From assembly GCA_965227315.1 (NCBI GenBank), contig OZ245737.1, positions 620,001 to 684,000 of the forward strand: a DNA stretch of 64,000 bases, in the 5' to 3' direction. The DNA comes from JANQHS01 sp965227315. Lineage in GTDB: Bacteria > Bacteroidota > Bacteroidia > Cytophagales > CCMP332. The position numbers and the translations under genes were made by a program. Under the pieces are notes generated by a model. The model saw only the letters and a list, made by a program, of their open reading frames with translations, searched no databases and was not told the origin of the DNA. Positions 25,442 to 35,700 of this stretch are shown piece after piece. Every line of letters begins with the position of its first letter. Position 1 is the stretch's first letter.

Positions 25442-26530
25442 TTATTTTGGAAGAAGGATTCCTACGATCACATGAACCCTTCCGTTGCTGTTAATCGCAG
25501 CATCGGGAAGTGCAACTTCGCCATCCAACTTAGTTGGGTCCGGAGCGGCGGGATCATAGTCGCCATTCGAATCAAAGAAGATACCGGCTCCGTTTACAGG
25601 AGTGCCAACTACGGTGTACAGGGTGTCCTGTCCGGTAGCCGTTGGCCAGGTCGAACCATCGGTCAGATCAGCCGGTGCAACATCGCTCAAAACAACATGG
25701 TTGAGGATAGTTCCGTACCATTGCTCGCCTGTGAGATCATCTACACCGATTCCAGCTGCGTCAAAGGTTTCATTGGTAGGACCAAAAACCGTGTGTACCG
25801 CAGGTCCGGCGAGAACACTAACCAGCGTTGTAAGACTGTTCGCATCAGCATAGGCGTCAGCCTTTAACACTCCCTGAGCAAGAATTGAGAAATCCGCTCC
25901 AAGAAGGACGGTCCCGGCATTGGTACCAAGGATCGGTGTCAATGTAGCTCCAACAGATGGCGGGATCAAAACTGACTCTGTTACGTTCACATTTCCATTG
26001 GTTCCTTTCCTGGTGTTGCCCTTGATCAGGATCTCAGCATTCGTTGAACCAGTAAAAAGGGTACCTGCAGCTCCGGTTGGATTTCCGACACCGGGATTCA
26101 CCTCGATGTTTTCCATCAATTGATTGGCTGTTTGCAGCAGATCACCCGCATCCAGATCGGATTTGGCAAGAACCTGATTAGGAACTATATGATAAGCCAG
26201 AACATCATGAATGATCTCAGGATTGATCAATGAAATGCTCGGTGGAAACCCTGGGGTCGCCAACAAGGAGACAAACGCATCATTATCAGGAGCAAAAAGG
26301 GTAATTGTAGAATCCTGAAGCATGTTGACCAGATCAGGGTAGGCATTAAAATACTTGAATGCAGAATCCAGTCCTGCAGTGTTTTCAAGAATTTCGTATG
26401 CGGTTCTGGTGGGCGCTGGTGTTCCTCCTCCATCATCGTCATCATCAGAGCAACTCTGAAGTCCGAAGGTGAGAGCAAGCATCATGGCCATCATAAGGCT
26501 GCTCAACTTAAACAAATCGAATTTTCTCAT
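25442..26530 (-). CDS. Fasciclin (FAS1) domain lipoprotein, two domains
   Basis: The 362-residue product has a signal peptide with lipobox LQSC (cysteine near 27) followed by five aspartates. In Bacteroidota an acidic run right after the acylated cysteine is a known export signal for surface-exposed lipoproteins. Two FAS1 repeats follow: the first (about 45-210) with TLFAPDNDAFVSLL and HDVLAYHIVPNQV, the second (about 215-360) with HTVFGPTNETFDAA and LNHVVLSDV. FAS1 domains mediate adhesion or polysaccharide binding. The C-terminus ends in GRVHVIVGILLPK as usual for FAS1. It faces the TonB receptor gene. Confidence 0.93.
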   Translation of the reverse strand: MRKFDLFKLSSLMMAMMLALTFGLQSCSDDDDDGGGTPAPTRTAYEILENTAGLDSAFKYFNAYPDLVNMLQDSTITLFAPDNDAFVSLLATPGFPPSISLINPEIIHDVLAYHIVPNQVLAKSDLDAGDLLQTANQLMENIEVNPGVGNPTGAAGTLFTGSTNAEILIKGNTRKGTNGNVNVTESVLIPPSVGATLTPILGTNAGTVLLGADFSILAQGVLKADAYADANSLTTLVSVLAGPAVHTVFGPTNETFDAAGIGVDDLTGEQWYGTILNHVVLSDVAPADLTDGSTWPTATGQDTLYTVVGTPVNGAGIFFDSNGDYDPAAPDPTKLDGEVALPDAAINSNGRVHVIVGILLPK

Positions 26531-26573
26531 AATTGTTTTTTAAAATTTATAATGTCTTTCCACAAAGGGTTTG

Positions 26574-26581
26574 CAAAGTTA
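26574..26581 (-). promoter_or_regulatory. Candidate -7 box for the fasciclin lipoprotein gene
   Basis: Reading the minus strand, TAACTTTG matches TAnnTTTG exactly, 43 bp before the start codon. The -33 side has only a CTG at 16 bp, so the element is partial. Confidence 0.45.
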
Positions 26582-26649
26582 AGAAACCAACTAAAAACAG
26601 AATTGTTCTAATATTTCCAATTCTTACGACTTCCAAAATGCAATAAGGG

Positions 26650-26657
26650 TATCTTTG
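26650..26657 (+). promoter_or_regulatory. Candidate -7 box for the pterin gene pair
   Basis: TATCTTTG fits TAnnTTTG and lies 75 bp before the start at 26733, in the 202-bp gap shared with the divergent fasciclin gene. No clear TTG precedes it at 17-23 bp. Confidence 0.45.
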
Positions 26658-26732
26658 CCAACCCAAAAGCATGTTTTTTCGTGCAGAATAGGTCAAAAAA
26701 ACTTTTGGAAGCTTATCGCTGTTAGAATCGCA

Positions 26733-27146
26733 ATGAAGGTCTCTGTCATACGTCGTGAACACTTCAACGCAGCTCATAGATTGTATAATCCCAATTGGGA
26801 AGATGACAAAAACGAGCGCATTTTCGGACTTTGTTCAAATCCCAATTATCATGGACACAACTATGAGCTGTTCGTCAAGCTCACCGGCGAAATCGATCCT
26901 GATTCGGGAATGGTATATGACCTGAAAAAGCTCAAATCCCTCATTAGGGACAATATAATTGATAAATTTGACCACAAGAATCTAAACCTGGATACCGAGG
27001 AGTTCAAAGATCTTAACCCGACTGCAGAAAACATCGTTAGGGTCATATATGATCTTTTGCGCGAGAAGGTCGAGAACGAATATGAGGTTTCCATAAAACT
27101 CTATGAAACAGAAAGAAATTTTGTTGAATACCCAGCAGATCAATGA
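26733..27146 (+). CDS. 6-pyruvoyl-tetrahydropterin synthase / QueD-family protein
   Basis: The 137-residue enzyme uses the Met giving MKVSVIRREHFNAAHRL; 26 residues readable upstream have no family character. Zinc ligands are H15, H40 and H42. The catalytic cysteine is C34, and the spacing is C-X5-HGH (CSNPNYHGH), as in animal 6-pyruvoyl-tetrahydropterin synthase. QueD of E. coli instead has C-X3-HGH. Other PTPS-like features are GEIDPDSGMV, a DHKNLN block and YETERN near the end. It overlaps GTP cyclohydrolase I by 44 bp, the enzyme that makes its substrate. I infer a tetrahydropterin pathway as at least as likely as queuosine; automatic annotation would probably say 6-carboxytetrahydropterin synthase. 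Confidence 0.9.
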   Translation: MKVSVIRREHFNAAHRLYNPNWEDDKNERIFGLCSNPNYHGHNYELFVKLTGEIDPDSGMVYDLKKLKSLIRDNIIDKFDHKNLNLDTEEFKDLNPTAENIVRVIYDLLREKVENEYEVSIKLYETERNFVEYPADQ

Positions 27147-27792
27147 ATACCTTGATGAGGTAGGAGAAAGTCATATCTCCACTTCCTTCGATACGCCGAT
27201 GAGGGCTGATGCCTTTGATCTGAGTGACGAGGAGAAAATCGAGATCATCGAGGGGCACTTCAAAGCAATCATGGAAACCCTGGGTTTGGATCTCTCGGAT
27301 GACAGCCTCAAGGGAACTCCCAGAAGGGTGGCCAAAATGTACGTCAAGGAAGTATTCAGGGGGCTAAACCCCCAGAATAAGCCTCATGCGCGCCTTTTTA
27401 GCAATAAATACGATTACAATGAAATGATCGTGGAAAAGGATATTACCTTCTATTCCTATTGCGAGCACCATTTTGTTCCAATTTATGGAAAGGCTCATGT
27501 GGCTTACATATCCAGCGGCAAGATCATCGGTCTGAGCAAGATCAACAGGATCGTCCAATATTTTGCCCAACGACCCCAGGTTCAGGAAAGATTGACCGTA
27601 CAGGTAGCAGAAGAAATGAAGAAAGCACTCCAAACAGAGCATGTTGGGGTTGTGATGGATGCCACTCACCTTTGTGTTGCTTCCAGGGGAGTTGGGGATA
27701 CGAGTTCGAAAACCGGTACCGCTTATTTTTCCGGCAAATTCAAGGAAGAAAACACCAAAAAGGAATTCTTAAATTACATCAACGTCTCCTAG
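27103..27792 (+). CDS. folE: GTP cyclohydrolase I
   Basis: FolE converts GTP to 7,8-dihydroneopterin triphosphate for folate, pterin and deazaguanine pathways. The protein has the zinc and catalytic motifs YCEHHFVPIYGKAHVAYI and HLCVASRGVGDTSSKTGT, and the TPRRVAKMY helix. As given it is 229 residues and its first 14 codons lie in the preceding gene. The Met at residue 33 (27199) would give a 197-residue form, also within family range. Conserved sequence starts only near residue 41, so the start is uncertain. No operon partner follows within 50 bp on the same function. Confidence 0.95.
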   Translation: MKQKEILLNTQQINEYLDEVGESHISTSFDTPMRADAFDLSDEEKIEIIEGHFKAIMETLGLDLSDDSLKGTPRRVAKMYVKEVFRGLNPQNKPHARLFSNKYDYNEMIVEKDITFYSYCEHHFVPIYGKAHVAYISSGKIIGLSKINRIVQYFAQRPQVQERLTVQVAEEMKKALQTEHVGVVMDATHLCVASRGVGDTSSKTGTAYFSGKFKEENTKKEFLNYINVS

Positions 27793-27849
27793 CGTTCCAT
27801 TATGAGGAGTATTATTGTGCCTCATTCTTTGTCTAACAATTTCATTTAA

Positions 27850-30219
27850 ATGATGAGAATACTCCTAAGCCTTGCACTGGTAGGAATCCTATGCTCCAAA
27901 TTTTACGATTCCCATGCCCAATGTCGGGGAGAATCCGACCTCTCCCTAAAAGAGATCATGAAGGGTTACGAATATATCGGATACCTCCCGGATAACCCTG
28001 TATGGGATTTTGGTTCTGAAAAGATCTACTTCGAGTGGAATAAGGAAGCGGCCTTGATCACAGCCAGGTATAGTTACAGCATTTCCAACGGTAACATTGA
28101 AAAAATTGAACCGGAAGATTATAAGGAAATCCCGCCTCCGGACGGTCTTAAAAGCAAAGACGGAAGGATATTTTTTGAAAAATCCGGAGATATTTTTGTT
28201 TATCGGCCAGGAAAGGGAAATGAACCCATCCTCAAAACCTTTGATCGGGAATACCTAATCGGTTTGAATGAAGCCGAGTCAGGCCTGTTCTATTCCCGAA
28301 ACTCCAATATTTATCTCCTGGATCTTTCTACCAACTCCACAACACAGATCACCAACTTCAAAAAAGGAAGCAAGAATGATGATGAGGATGAAGATAGCTG
28401 GATCGAAAAAGAAGAGAAGGCGCTCTTCGAAATAGTCAGGAAAAGAGATGAAAAGGAGCAGCTTCAGAAGAAGACGAGGGAAGATATGGTTGCCGGTCAG
28501 GCAAAAGCCTGGTACTATTCAAAAGGATACCTGAGCAACTTTGGGATCACTCCCGATGGAAAATATGTGATCTTTAAGCAGGTCACCCGAAATCAAAATC
28601 CCGAGACCCATGGGATGGATTTCGTAACCAATGAGGGTTATGCCAACGCGCTTGAGGGCCGTGCCAAGGTGGGTTTGAAAAGAGATGACCAGAAGATGGG
28701 GATCTACAATGTAGAAACGGACTCAGTCTATTTTATGGATGTATCCAAGCTTCCGGGTATATATGATAAGCCAGCCTTTCTAAAAGAATATCATGATGGG
28801 GAAGATAAGTATATGGACACCTACACCCAGCCAAAATCGGTATACTATCATGGTCCCTATGTATCGAAAACAGGCTCCGTAGTACTGGACCTGAAATCCT
28901 ACGACAACAAAGACCGCTGGATCGTGCAAGTCGATCTCAACAGCGGTGAACTAAAGAACATCGATCACCAGCATGATGAAGCCTGGATAGGAGGCCCCGG
29001 AATCGTTGGCTGGACATCTGTTCCGGGAACCCTTGGATGGTTCGACTCCGGAGATAAGGTCTTTTTTCAATCAGAAGAATCCGGCTATTCTCACCTCTAT
29101 ACCTATGATCTCAAAAGATCCAAAAGAGAACAGCTCACCAAGGGTGATTGGGAAGTACAGGAATCATGGTTGAAAAACGACCAATCCGGGTTTTGGATCA
29201 TAAGCAATGAAGCCGACCCGGGAGAAAAACATCTGTATTCCCTGGATATAAAAGATAAATCCAGAAAGAAGATTACCAGTGAAGCAGGTAACCATGAGAT
29301 TATGATCTCCCATGACGAAAAATGGGCGATCTCCAGATATTCCTATTCAAATAAACCCTGGGAGCTGTACCTTATCGATATCGAGAATGGCGGAGCCCCA
29401 AAGCAAATTACCAACTCGATCACAGAAGCCTTCAGCACTTATGATTGGCGAGTACCTGAGCTGGTATATTTCAAGGCCGAGGACGGGGCGGAGGTGCGAG
29501 CCAGGCTCTACAAGCCTGAATCAGCAGTGAAAAACGGAGCCGCGGTGATCTTCGTTCATGGTGCGGGATACCTTCAGAACGTGCATAAATGGTGGAGCAG
29601 TTATTATCATGAGTATATGTTTCACAACCTGCTAACCGATATGGGCTATACCGTCCTGGACATTGACTATCGTGGAAGTGCAGGCTACGGAAGGGATTGG
29701 AGAACCGCGATATACAGACATATGGGCGGTTTGGACCTATCGGATCAGATCGATGGCGCCAATTACCTGATCGCTCAGCATGGAATTGACAAAAACAGGG
29801 TCGGGATCTACGGAGGATCCTACGGGGGATTCATCACCCTCATGGCGCTCTTCAAGAACCCCGGTGTATTCCAGGGAGGTGCGGCATTGAGGTCCGTCAC
29901 CGACTGGGCGCACTATAACCATCCTTACACTTCAAACATCCTCAACACCCCGGAGGAAGATCCTACGGCATTTCGAAGATCCTCCCCCATTTATTTTGCC
30001 GAAGGTCTGGAAGATCGTTTGCTGATGTTACACGGAATGGTCGATATGAACGTTCAATTCCAGGATATTGTTAGATTGAACCAGCGTTTGATCGAGTTGG
30101 AAAAAGAGAATTGGGAGCTTGCCGCATTCCCCGTTGAAGGACATGGCTTCAAAGAGGCGAGTTCCTGGCATGATGAATACAGAAGAATTTTAGAATTGTT
30201 TTGCGAAGAGCTGGAGTAA
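27850..30219 (+). CDS. Exported S9-family (prolyl oligopeptidase/DPP IV-type) serine peptidase
   Basis: The 789-residue protein begins with a signal peptide (ending near SHAQ, residue 24), followed by a long beta-propeller region and a C-terminal alpha/beta-hydrolase domain (about 555-789). The nucleophile lies in YGGSYGGF near residue 656. The acid is probably the Asp in HGMVDMNVQ near 735 and the histidine that of EGHGF near 763. S9 enzymes release dipeptides or cut short peptides. In this group a periplasmic location is expected. The lysine/glutamate-rich insert near 175-215 is an unusual charged loop. The LOG-family gene follows 18 bp downstream. Confidence 0.93.
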   Translation: MMRILLSLALVGILCSKFYDSHAQCRGESDLSLKEIMKGYEYIGYLPDNPVWDFGSEKIYFEWNKEAALITARYSYSISNGNIEKIEPEDYKEIPPPDGLKSKDGRIFFEKSGDIFVYRPGKGNEPILKTFDREYLIGLNEAESGLFYSRNSNIYLLDLSTNSTTQITNFKKGSKNDDEDEDSWIEKEEKALFEIVRKRDEKEQLQKKTREDMVAGQAKAWYYSKGYLSNFGITPDGKYVIFKQVTRNQNPETHGMDFVTNEGYANALEGRAKVGLKRDDQKMGIYNVETDSVYFMDVSKLPGIYDKPAFLKEYHDGEDKYMDTYTQPKSVYYHGPYVSKTGSVVLDLKSYDNKDRWIVQVDLNSGELKNIDHQHDEAWIGGPGIVGWTSVPGTLGWFDSGDKVFFQSEESGYSHLYTYDLKRSKREQLTKGDWEVQESWLKNDQSGFWIISNEADPGEKHLYSLDIKDKSRKKITSEAGNHEIMISHDEKWAISRYSYSNKPWELYLIDIENGGAPKQITNSITEAFSTYDWRVPELVYFKAEDGAEVRARLYKPESAVKNGAAVIFVHGAGYLQNVHKWWSSYYHEYMFHNLLTDMGYTVLDIDYRGSAGYGRDWRTAIYRHMGGLDLSDQIDGANYLIAQHGIDKNRVGIYGGSYGGFITLMALFKNPGVFQGGAALRSVTDWAHYNHPYTSNILNTPEEDPTAFRRSSPIYFAEGLEDRLLMLHGMVDMNVQFQDIVRLNQRLIELEKENWELAAFPVEGHGFKEASSWHDEYRRILELFCEELE

Positions 30220-30237
30220 GATCCGGCATTTACAGCT

Positions 30238-31011
30238 ATGACAGAAGTTTTAGAAACACATGGTCTCGAGGATGGCAAGCGCCTATACGAGACCGAGAAA
30301 TACTTTCTGGAGGGACAGCGAAAACATCATCAGGATGTACGCATTCTCTTCAAAGTATTCTATGAGACCGGGCATGCTTTGTGGAAGTTCCGCAACCTAG
30401 GCCCAAGCGTAACCATGTTTGGTTCCGCCAGATTTAAAGAAGACAATCCATATTACCAATTGGCCCAAGAAACCGCCAAAGAGATCTCTCAGGTAGGGAT
30501 CAATATCATCACCGGAGGTGGGCCGGGTATTATGGAGGCAGCCAATCGAGGTTGCCAGGAAGGTGTTGCTACCTCAGTAGGGTGTAACATAGACCTACCT
30601 TTTGAACAGGGAATGAACCCTTATATCGACAAGCATTTCGATTTTCATTATTTCTTCATCCGAAAGATGATCATGGTGAAATACTCCTATGCCTTTGTTC
30701 TGTTACCAGGTGGTTTTGGTACCCTTGATGAGATCTTTGAAACCCTGACTTTGATCCAAACCAGGAAGATTAAGAACTTTCCGGTGATCGTCATGGGAAA
30801 GGATTTCTGGAACGAAATGACCGACTTTATCAACAAGAGTCTGATCGAAAAAGGGACCATCAGTCCAAACGATATCAAGCTGTGGAAAGCTACCGATGAC
30901 CCTGAAGAAGCACTTCAGATCATCGCCGATACCATGGTTGATAAGTTTGGTTTCAACTGGAAAAAGAAAAAATTGTTCAAATTTAAACCCAAGATCAAAA
31001 AGGCTTCATAA
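30238..31011 (+). CDS. LOG-family (TIGR00730) Rossmann-fold protein
   Basis: The 257-residue protein belongs to the LOG/lysine-decarboxylase-like family that hydrolyses nucleoside 5'-monophosphates (cytokinin-riboside phosphate in the best-studied cases). It has the phosphate-binding GGGPGIMEAANRG and the catalytic PGGFGTLDE, with R/K residues between. About 60 N-terminal residues precede the domain, more than in small LOG proteins, and the tail is very lysine-rich. In bacteria the physiological substrate is unknown. It sits 18 bp after the peptidase gene and is followed by a T-rich hairpin. Confidence 0.9.
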   Translation: MTEVLETHGLEDGKRLYETEKYFLEGQRKHHQDVRILFKVFYETGHALWKFRNLGPSVTMFGSARFKEDNPYYQLAQETAKEISQVGINIITGGGPGIMEAANRGCQEGVATSVGCNIDLPFEQGMNPYIDKHFDFHYFFIRKMIMVKYSYAFVLLPGGFGTLDEIFETLTLIQTRKIKNFPVIVMGKDFWNEMTDFINKSLIEKGTISPNDIKLWKATDDPEEALQIIADTMVDKFGFNWKKKKLFKFKPKIKKAS

Positions 31012-31020
31012 TGAATATGG

Positions 31021-31044
31021 AGGGCCTTTTTGGCCTTTTTTTTT
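31021..31044 (+). terminator. Probable terminator after the LOG-family gene
   Basis: A short hairpin (GGCC, loop TTTTT, GGCC; extendable to 6 bp with one G-U) is followed by nine T residues. The stem is weaker than the other terminators here but the T tract is long. Confidence 0.5.
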
Positions 31045-31134
31045 GCCCAAAAAATTCTCACCTCTCAGGACGGTTGCCCCTTCTCAAAATATTTATGGCA
31101 CCGGAATTGCAATTATGACCCAAAAAAAGAGGTC

Positions 31135-32721
31135 ATGAAAAATTCGATTCTAATTCTACCGATCATGATGTTCCAGATGGCATTTGGGGCAGAGATCAAA
31201 AGCAGCTCCAACATCAGTGAGGTTATCGTCTATACGCAGGGAGCCCAGGTCGAAAGAGAAGCTTCCATAAGGCTGAGTTCCGGCACCCATAAGATCCTGA
31301 TCTCGGATATTTCCCCTTTTATTCGTGGCAATACATTACAGGTCGAAGGAGAAAGGAATGTAACCGTGTTATCTGTCAAGCAGATGAAAAACTATCTGAA
31401 CCAACTGGAGGATTCGCCTGAAATATCGGAGATCAAAGCTCAGATCGAAAAGCTGAGTTCCGATAAAATCCTGGAGGAGGCCAACATCTCAATACTGACT
31501 GAAGAGAAGGAATTTCTTAAGGCCAACAGATATATCGGTGGAAAGGACGAGACCCTTGACCCGGATAAATTCAAGGATTTTGATGCCTATTTCAGAGTAC
31601 GAGTGAGAGAGATCTCCATGGATATTCTCTCGAGGGAAAAAAGGATCAAAGACATGAATGAAGAGCTGGTCAGGCTAAACAGTCAACTGAGTCAGCTACA
31701 GGGCAAAAACAAACTACCGGTTGGACAAGTGGAGGTTAAAGTACATGTGAGCAAGGACGGCACTGCCAAATTGAAGCTGAGATATCAGGTTGACAATGCC
31801 GGATGGTATCCAAGTTATGATCTCAGGTTTAACAGCAAGAATGAGCCCCTTGAGCTCACCTATAAGGCCAATATCAAACAGGGAACCGGTGTCGACTGGG
31901 ATGGTGTCAACGTAAAGGTTTCGACTGCAAAGACGGAGGTGAGCACCACTATTCCGGAGCTATACCCCTATTACCTGGATTTCTATATTCCACAACCTGT
32001 TTATTCCAGCAGAAGAGAAAAATCCATGGCGCCGGCAGCCTTTGGTGCTTCACCCGAAATGGCCCTTGAGCAGGATAATTATGATGAGCCAGTGGTGATC
32101 ATCAACAAAGAGCTCGCCGTTGAGTTCGATGTTCCCGGAAAGCAAAACATTCCTTCTGAAAACAAGTATGAAGTGGTTCATATGAAAATGGAAAACGTGA
32201 AAGCCGGGTTCGAACACCAGGCTGTCCCTAAGCTTTCTCCCCATGTTTATCTTGTTGGAAAGATCAGCAACTGGTACGATCTTGATCTGATGAACGGTGA
32301 AGTAAACATCTTCATGCAGAACTCCTATGTTGGTAGATCATTTGTCAACACCGCTCAGTTTAACGATACCATCGATGTTTCCTTTGGTGTGGATCGCCGG
32401 GTATTCATAAAAAGAGAGATGAACAAGGATTACAGTTCCGAGAGTTTCATTGGAGGAAATAAAAAAGTCGTGAAGGCCTATTCCATTATGGCTCATAATC
32501 AAAAGTCCGAGGAGATATATCTGAGGATCTTTGATCAGGTACCAATCTCCAAAAACAAAGAGATCACTGTCACTCCCGGAGATCTGATGGGAGGAAAATT
32601 GAACAAGACCACCGGTAAGATCGAATGGAGGTTTGACCTCGCAAGCCAAAGAAAAAAGGATCTCAGATTTGATTACACCATCAAATACCCCAAGGATAAG
32701 CAAGTCCTGATCGGACCTTGA
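31135..32721 (+). CDS. Mucoidy-inhibitor MuiA family protein (DUF4140/DUF4139)
   Basis: The start chosen gives a signal peptide (MKNSILILPIMMFQMAFGAE) and 528 residues; the 35 residues readable upstream are not protein-like. The N-terminal DUF4140 domain (about 20-120) has VIVYTQGAQVEREA. A coiled-coil segment of about 120 residues follows, then the DUF4139 beta-rich domain with LRYQVDNAGWYPSYDLRF, LTYKANIKQGTGVDW and the closing EWRFDLASQRKKDLRFDYTIKYPKD. The family takes its name from a mucoidy phenotype, but the activity is not established. A terminator follows 20 bp later, shared with the large convergent gene. Confidence 0.9.
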   Translation: MKNSILILPIMMFQMAFGAEIKSSSNISEVIVYTQGAQVEREASIRLSSGTHKILISDISPFIRGNTLQVEGERNVTVLSVKQMKNYLNQLEDSPEISEIKAQIEKLSSDKILEEANISILTEEKEFLKANRYIGGKDETLDPDKFKDFDAYFRVRVREISMDILSREKRIKDMNEELVRLNSQLSQLQGKNKLPVGQVEVKVHVSKDGTAKLKLRYQVDNAGWYPSYDLRFNSKNEPLELTYKANIKQGTGVDWDGVNVKVSTAKTEVSTTIPELYPYYLDFYIPQPVYSSRREKSMAPAAFGASPEMALEQDNYDEPVVIINKELAVEFDVPGKQNIPSENKYEVVHMKMENVKAGFEHQAVPKLSPHVYLVGKISNWYDLDLMNGEVNIFMQNSYVGRSFVNTAQFNDTIDVSFGVDRRVFIKREMNKDYSSESFIGGNKKVVKAYSIMAHNQKSEEIYLRIFDQVPISKNKEITVTPGDLMGGKLNKTTGKIEWRFDLASQRKKDLRFDYTIKYPKDKQVLIGP

Positions 32722-32741
32722 CCTCCCCCTTTCAGGATGAT

Positions 32742-32765
32742 AAAGGGCCCATAGGGCCCTTTTTT
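32742..32765. terminator. Bidirectional terminator between the MuiA and T9SS-cargo genes
   Basis: A perfect stem of AAAGGGCCC with GGGCCCTTT around the loop ATA ends in a T run that overlaps the stop codon of the minus-strand gene. It can serve both convergent transcripts. Confidence 0.85.
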
Positions 32766-35700
32766 ATTCCTTCAGAGTGATTCTCTTCGTCGAACTATTA
32801 TCACCGTTGCTGATCCGGAGGATAAAAACCCCAGCCTCTTCCTTGGAAAGATCCATATCAACAGAGAGCGACCCCCTGGCCTCAAAGGTTCTGGAAAACA
32901 CTTTCCCTCCTTTCATATCGAAGACCTCCACAATTGTGATCCCGTTTGCCTGCGGGATCTCAATTGAGAATTTTCCGTCTGTTGGGTTCGGGAAGGCCTG
33001 AATTGCCGCACTCCAGGGATTATCATCGATTCCCACATTGACAAACACCCCTTTGGAGGTATCTGCCTCACATGAACCGCTGTATCCCGTATGTGTCACC
33101 ACATAAGTTTGAGTATTGGTGTAGGTATGTGATGGGTTCAATTGTGTGCTTGTGCCCAGATCTCCAAAGTCCCAGAAAACGCTATCAAAGGCAGACCCTA
33201 TAGCTGAGGTGAAGTCAACTGTCGCCCCATTCACCACAAAGGTGAAATCCATATCAGGGTTCTGGCTAACGGTGCCAACAACAGTTGCCGGGTTTGAAGA
33301 ACAGCCATTGGAATTGCGACCTTGCAGATAAAAGGTTTGGGTTGTTGTTGCATTAGCTATAAAATAGTTTGTGCCGGTATTTACCAAATTCGTAAGGGCC
33401 GGATCATCGTACCAAAACAAGGAATCCGCATTGGAAGTCGCACTCAAACTCAATGAACCTGACTCGCAAACCTCATCACCTGTGGTACTCTGGATCTCGG
33501 GTTGAAAGAGATTCTGTATATTTTTGACCCGGGTCACATCGTTTGTTGAATCTTCGTCCAGCGCAAATACAACCCGCGCCTGGATGACATAGGCTCCCGG
33601 GTTGGAAAGGTCTACCCCGGTTATGGTGTATTGTTGCTGAGCTCCCGGGTTTAAGGAAGTGGAAATCGTGGTGCCGAAGGTCCATCCGGAGCCAAGGTCA
33701 TATTCTATGTCAAAGCCGGTAGCTGCAAATTTTCCGCGGTTATAAACATTTACCTGGATCGATTCATTGGTGTCCAATCCGCAACCAGAGCTTATTCCAG
33801 TAATGGAATCTGCTTCCAGATCATAATCGGGAGTTTGCTGGAATTTGGCATCGTCGATCGCCATATCACCGGTTCCTCCCGCAGCACGAACTCCCCTCAA
33901 TCTGTATTTCATCTCATTGCTATTGGCAAATGTGGTCAGATTAACACTAGCCCTTAACCATGGATCAAATCCTGAAAACTGCTGGGGGCCGGTCTGAGAC
34001 CAAACGCCCAGATGCCAATCCGTGCCATCAAAAACATCCAATTCCATTGAGCCCGTAGTATTGCCAAACATATGGTAATAGAATTCAAGCATTGGGTCGG
34101 AAATATTGGTGATGTCAAAACATGGAGAATATAACATCGCTTCGGATCCCGAAACTCCCTGGGATGATTCTGTAAAAATATATTTCCCGCTGGGATCTCC
34201 AAGGGTATGATCTACCTCCGGTCCGGTCAATGTTGTTGGTGTTCCACCGTGATCAGGTTGCCAGCGGAATGGCACTGTTGTGTTAATAGGATCGGATGTC
34301 CAACCATTGGTCCAGCCCGTGGCATTAATGGTCGAGGTAAACAGCTCGAAGTTCTCCAAATACGGGAAGGAGTTTAGCAATTGTTCCGAATTCGCAGAAC
34401 GATCCAAAACGGAATCGTTGCTATTATCCATATCGCCCGAAAGCGTTGCGATCAGGTCAAAATTGTAGGTCCCAATAGCGCTCATGTCTACTGTGCCAAT
34501 GGTCACTTCAAGCGTATCGCCTGCCGGCAAAGGGAGGCCACCTATAAAGGCATTGCTGGTGAAGGTGGTGTCGATCAAACCAGAGCCTAAGCCGGAAATG
34601 GGGACCTTGATGTTCAGGTTATTTGTTGAAAAATCCAGGGGACTGCTTCCCGAATTATATAGAGAAACGGTCACATTTTCCACCCCGTTAAGGCAGGTAC
34701 TGAGTACCGGACTTGGAAGGTCTACTGCAGAAATGTCTGTTGGTGGCGGTGAATAAAACCTTACATTATCTATACAAATATCACCTTGGTTCCCGGCACC
34801 TCTGGTCCCTCTGAACCTCACCCTCACATCACCTGAAAAGGATGACAGGTCAAGTGTAGCCTTAATCCAGGGATCATTTTCGGTGACCTGCTGTTGCCCT
34901 GTAAGGCTCCAAAGTCCGTTCACCCATGTGGTTCCGTTGAATACATCTATATCAATTGTTCCGATATCGTTTCCATACATATGATATTCAAAATCCATTT
35001 TCCCCAATGGAATAGAATCGATGGAGACGCATGCCGCGACCATATGGGCATCAAAACCCGGGCTGGCTCCCCTGGTATAAACATAATTCCCAGTGGTATT
35101 CGCCGCAGAAGGGCCAGAAGCGAAATTAGGAGTCCCACCGGAGTTCACTACCCACCTGTACTCGTTGGTGGTGGGAATATCCGGTACAAGGTTCAGCCAA
35201 CCATTATCAAAACCGGTTCCATCATTTCCAACAACAAAGGTTTCAAAGTCCTCCAGATAAGGGTAACCGGAAATCACGCCCAGACTCATCATTTCAGATT
35301 TATAATCGTTGATGGGCTGCTCGTCAGCGGCAAAATCGATGAATTGCTCGAAAGTATAATCTCCCAGGCTCCCGATGGTGATATTGCCCAGATTTACCAG
35401 GATCGAATCACCCGGAGCCAAGGGAAGTCCCCCGTTTAATGAATTATCCGAGACCGTGGTAGAAATGGAGTCGGGAACAGGACCAGAGACCTTGACCGAC
35501 ACGACCATCTGAGAAAGTGAAAAATCCACGGCACCCAGTCCGGCATTCTTTAGGTTGACTACCACAGCCGAGGGACCGTTGAAGCAGGAAGAATCCTGGC
35601 TTGGAGATGCAAGCCCTGTCACAGACATATCGAATTGTGCAGGAGTGTATTCATCAGCACCTATATCAGGAGTAAGAAAGCTCCTTATGTCCCCATCGAA

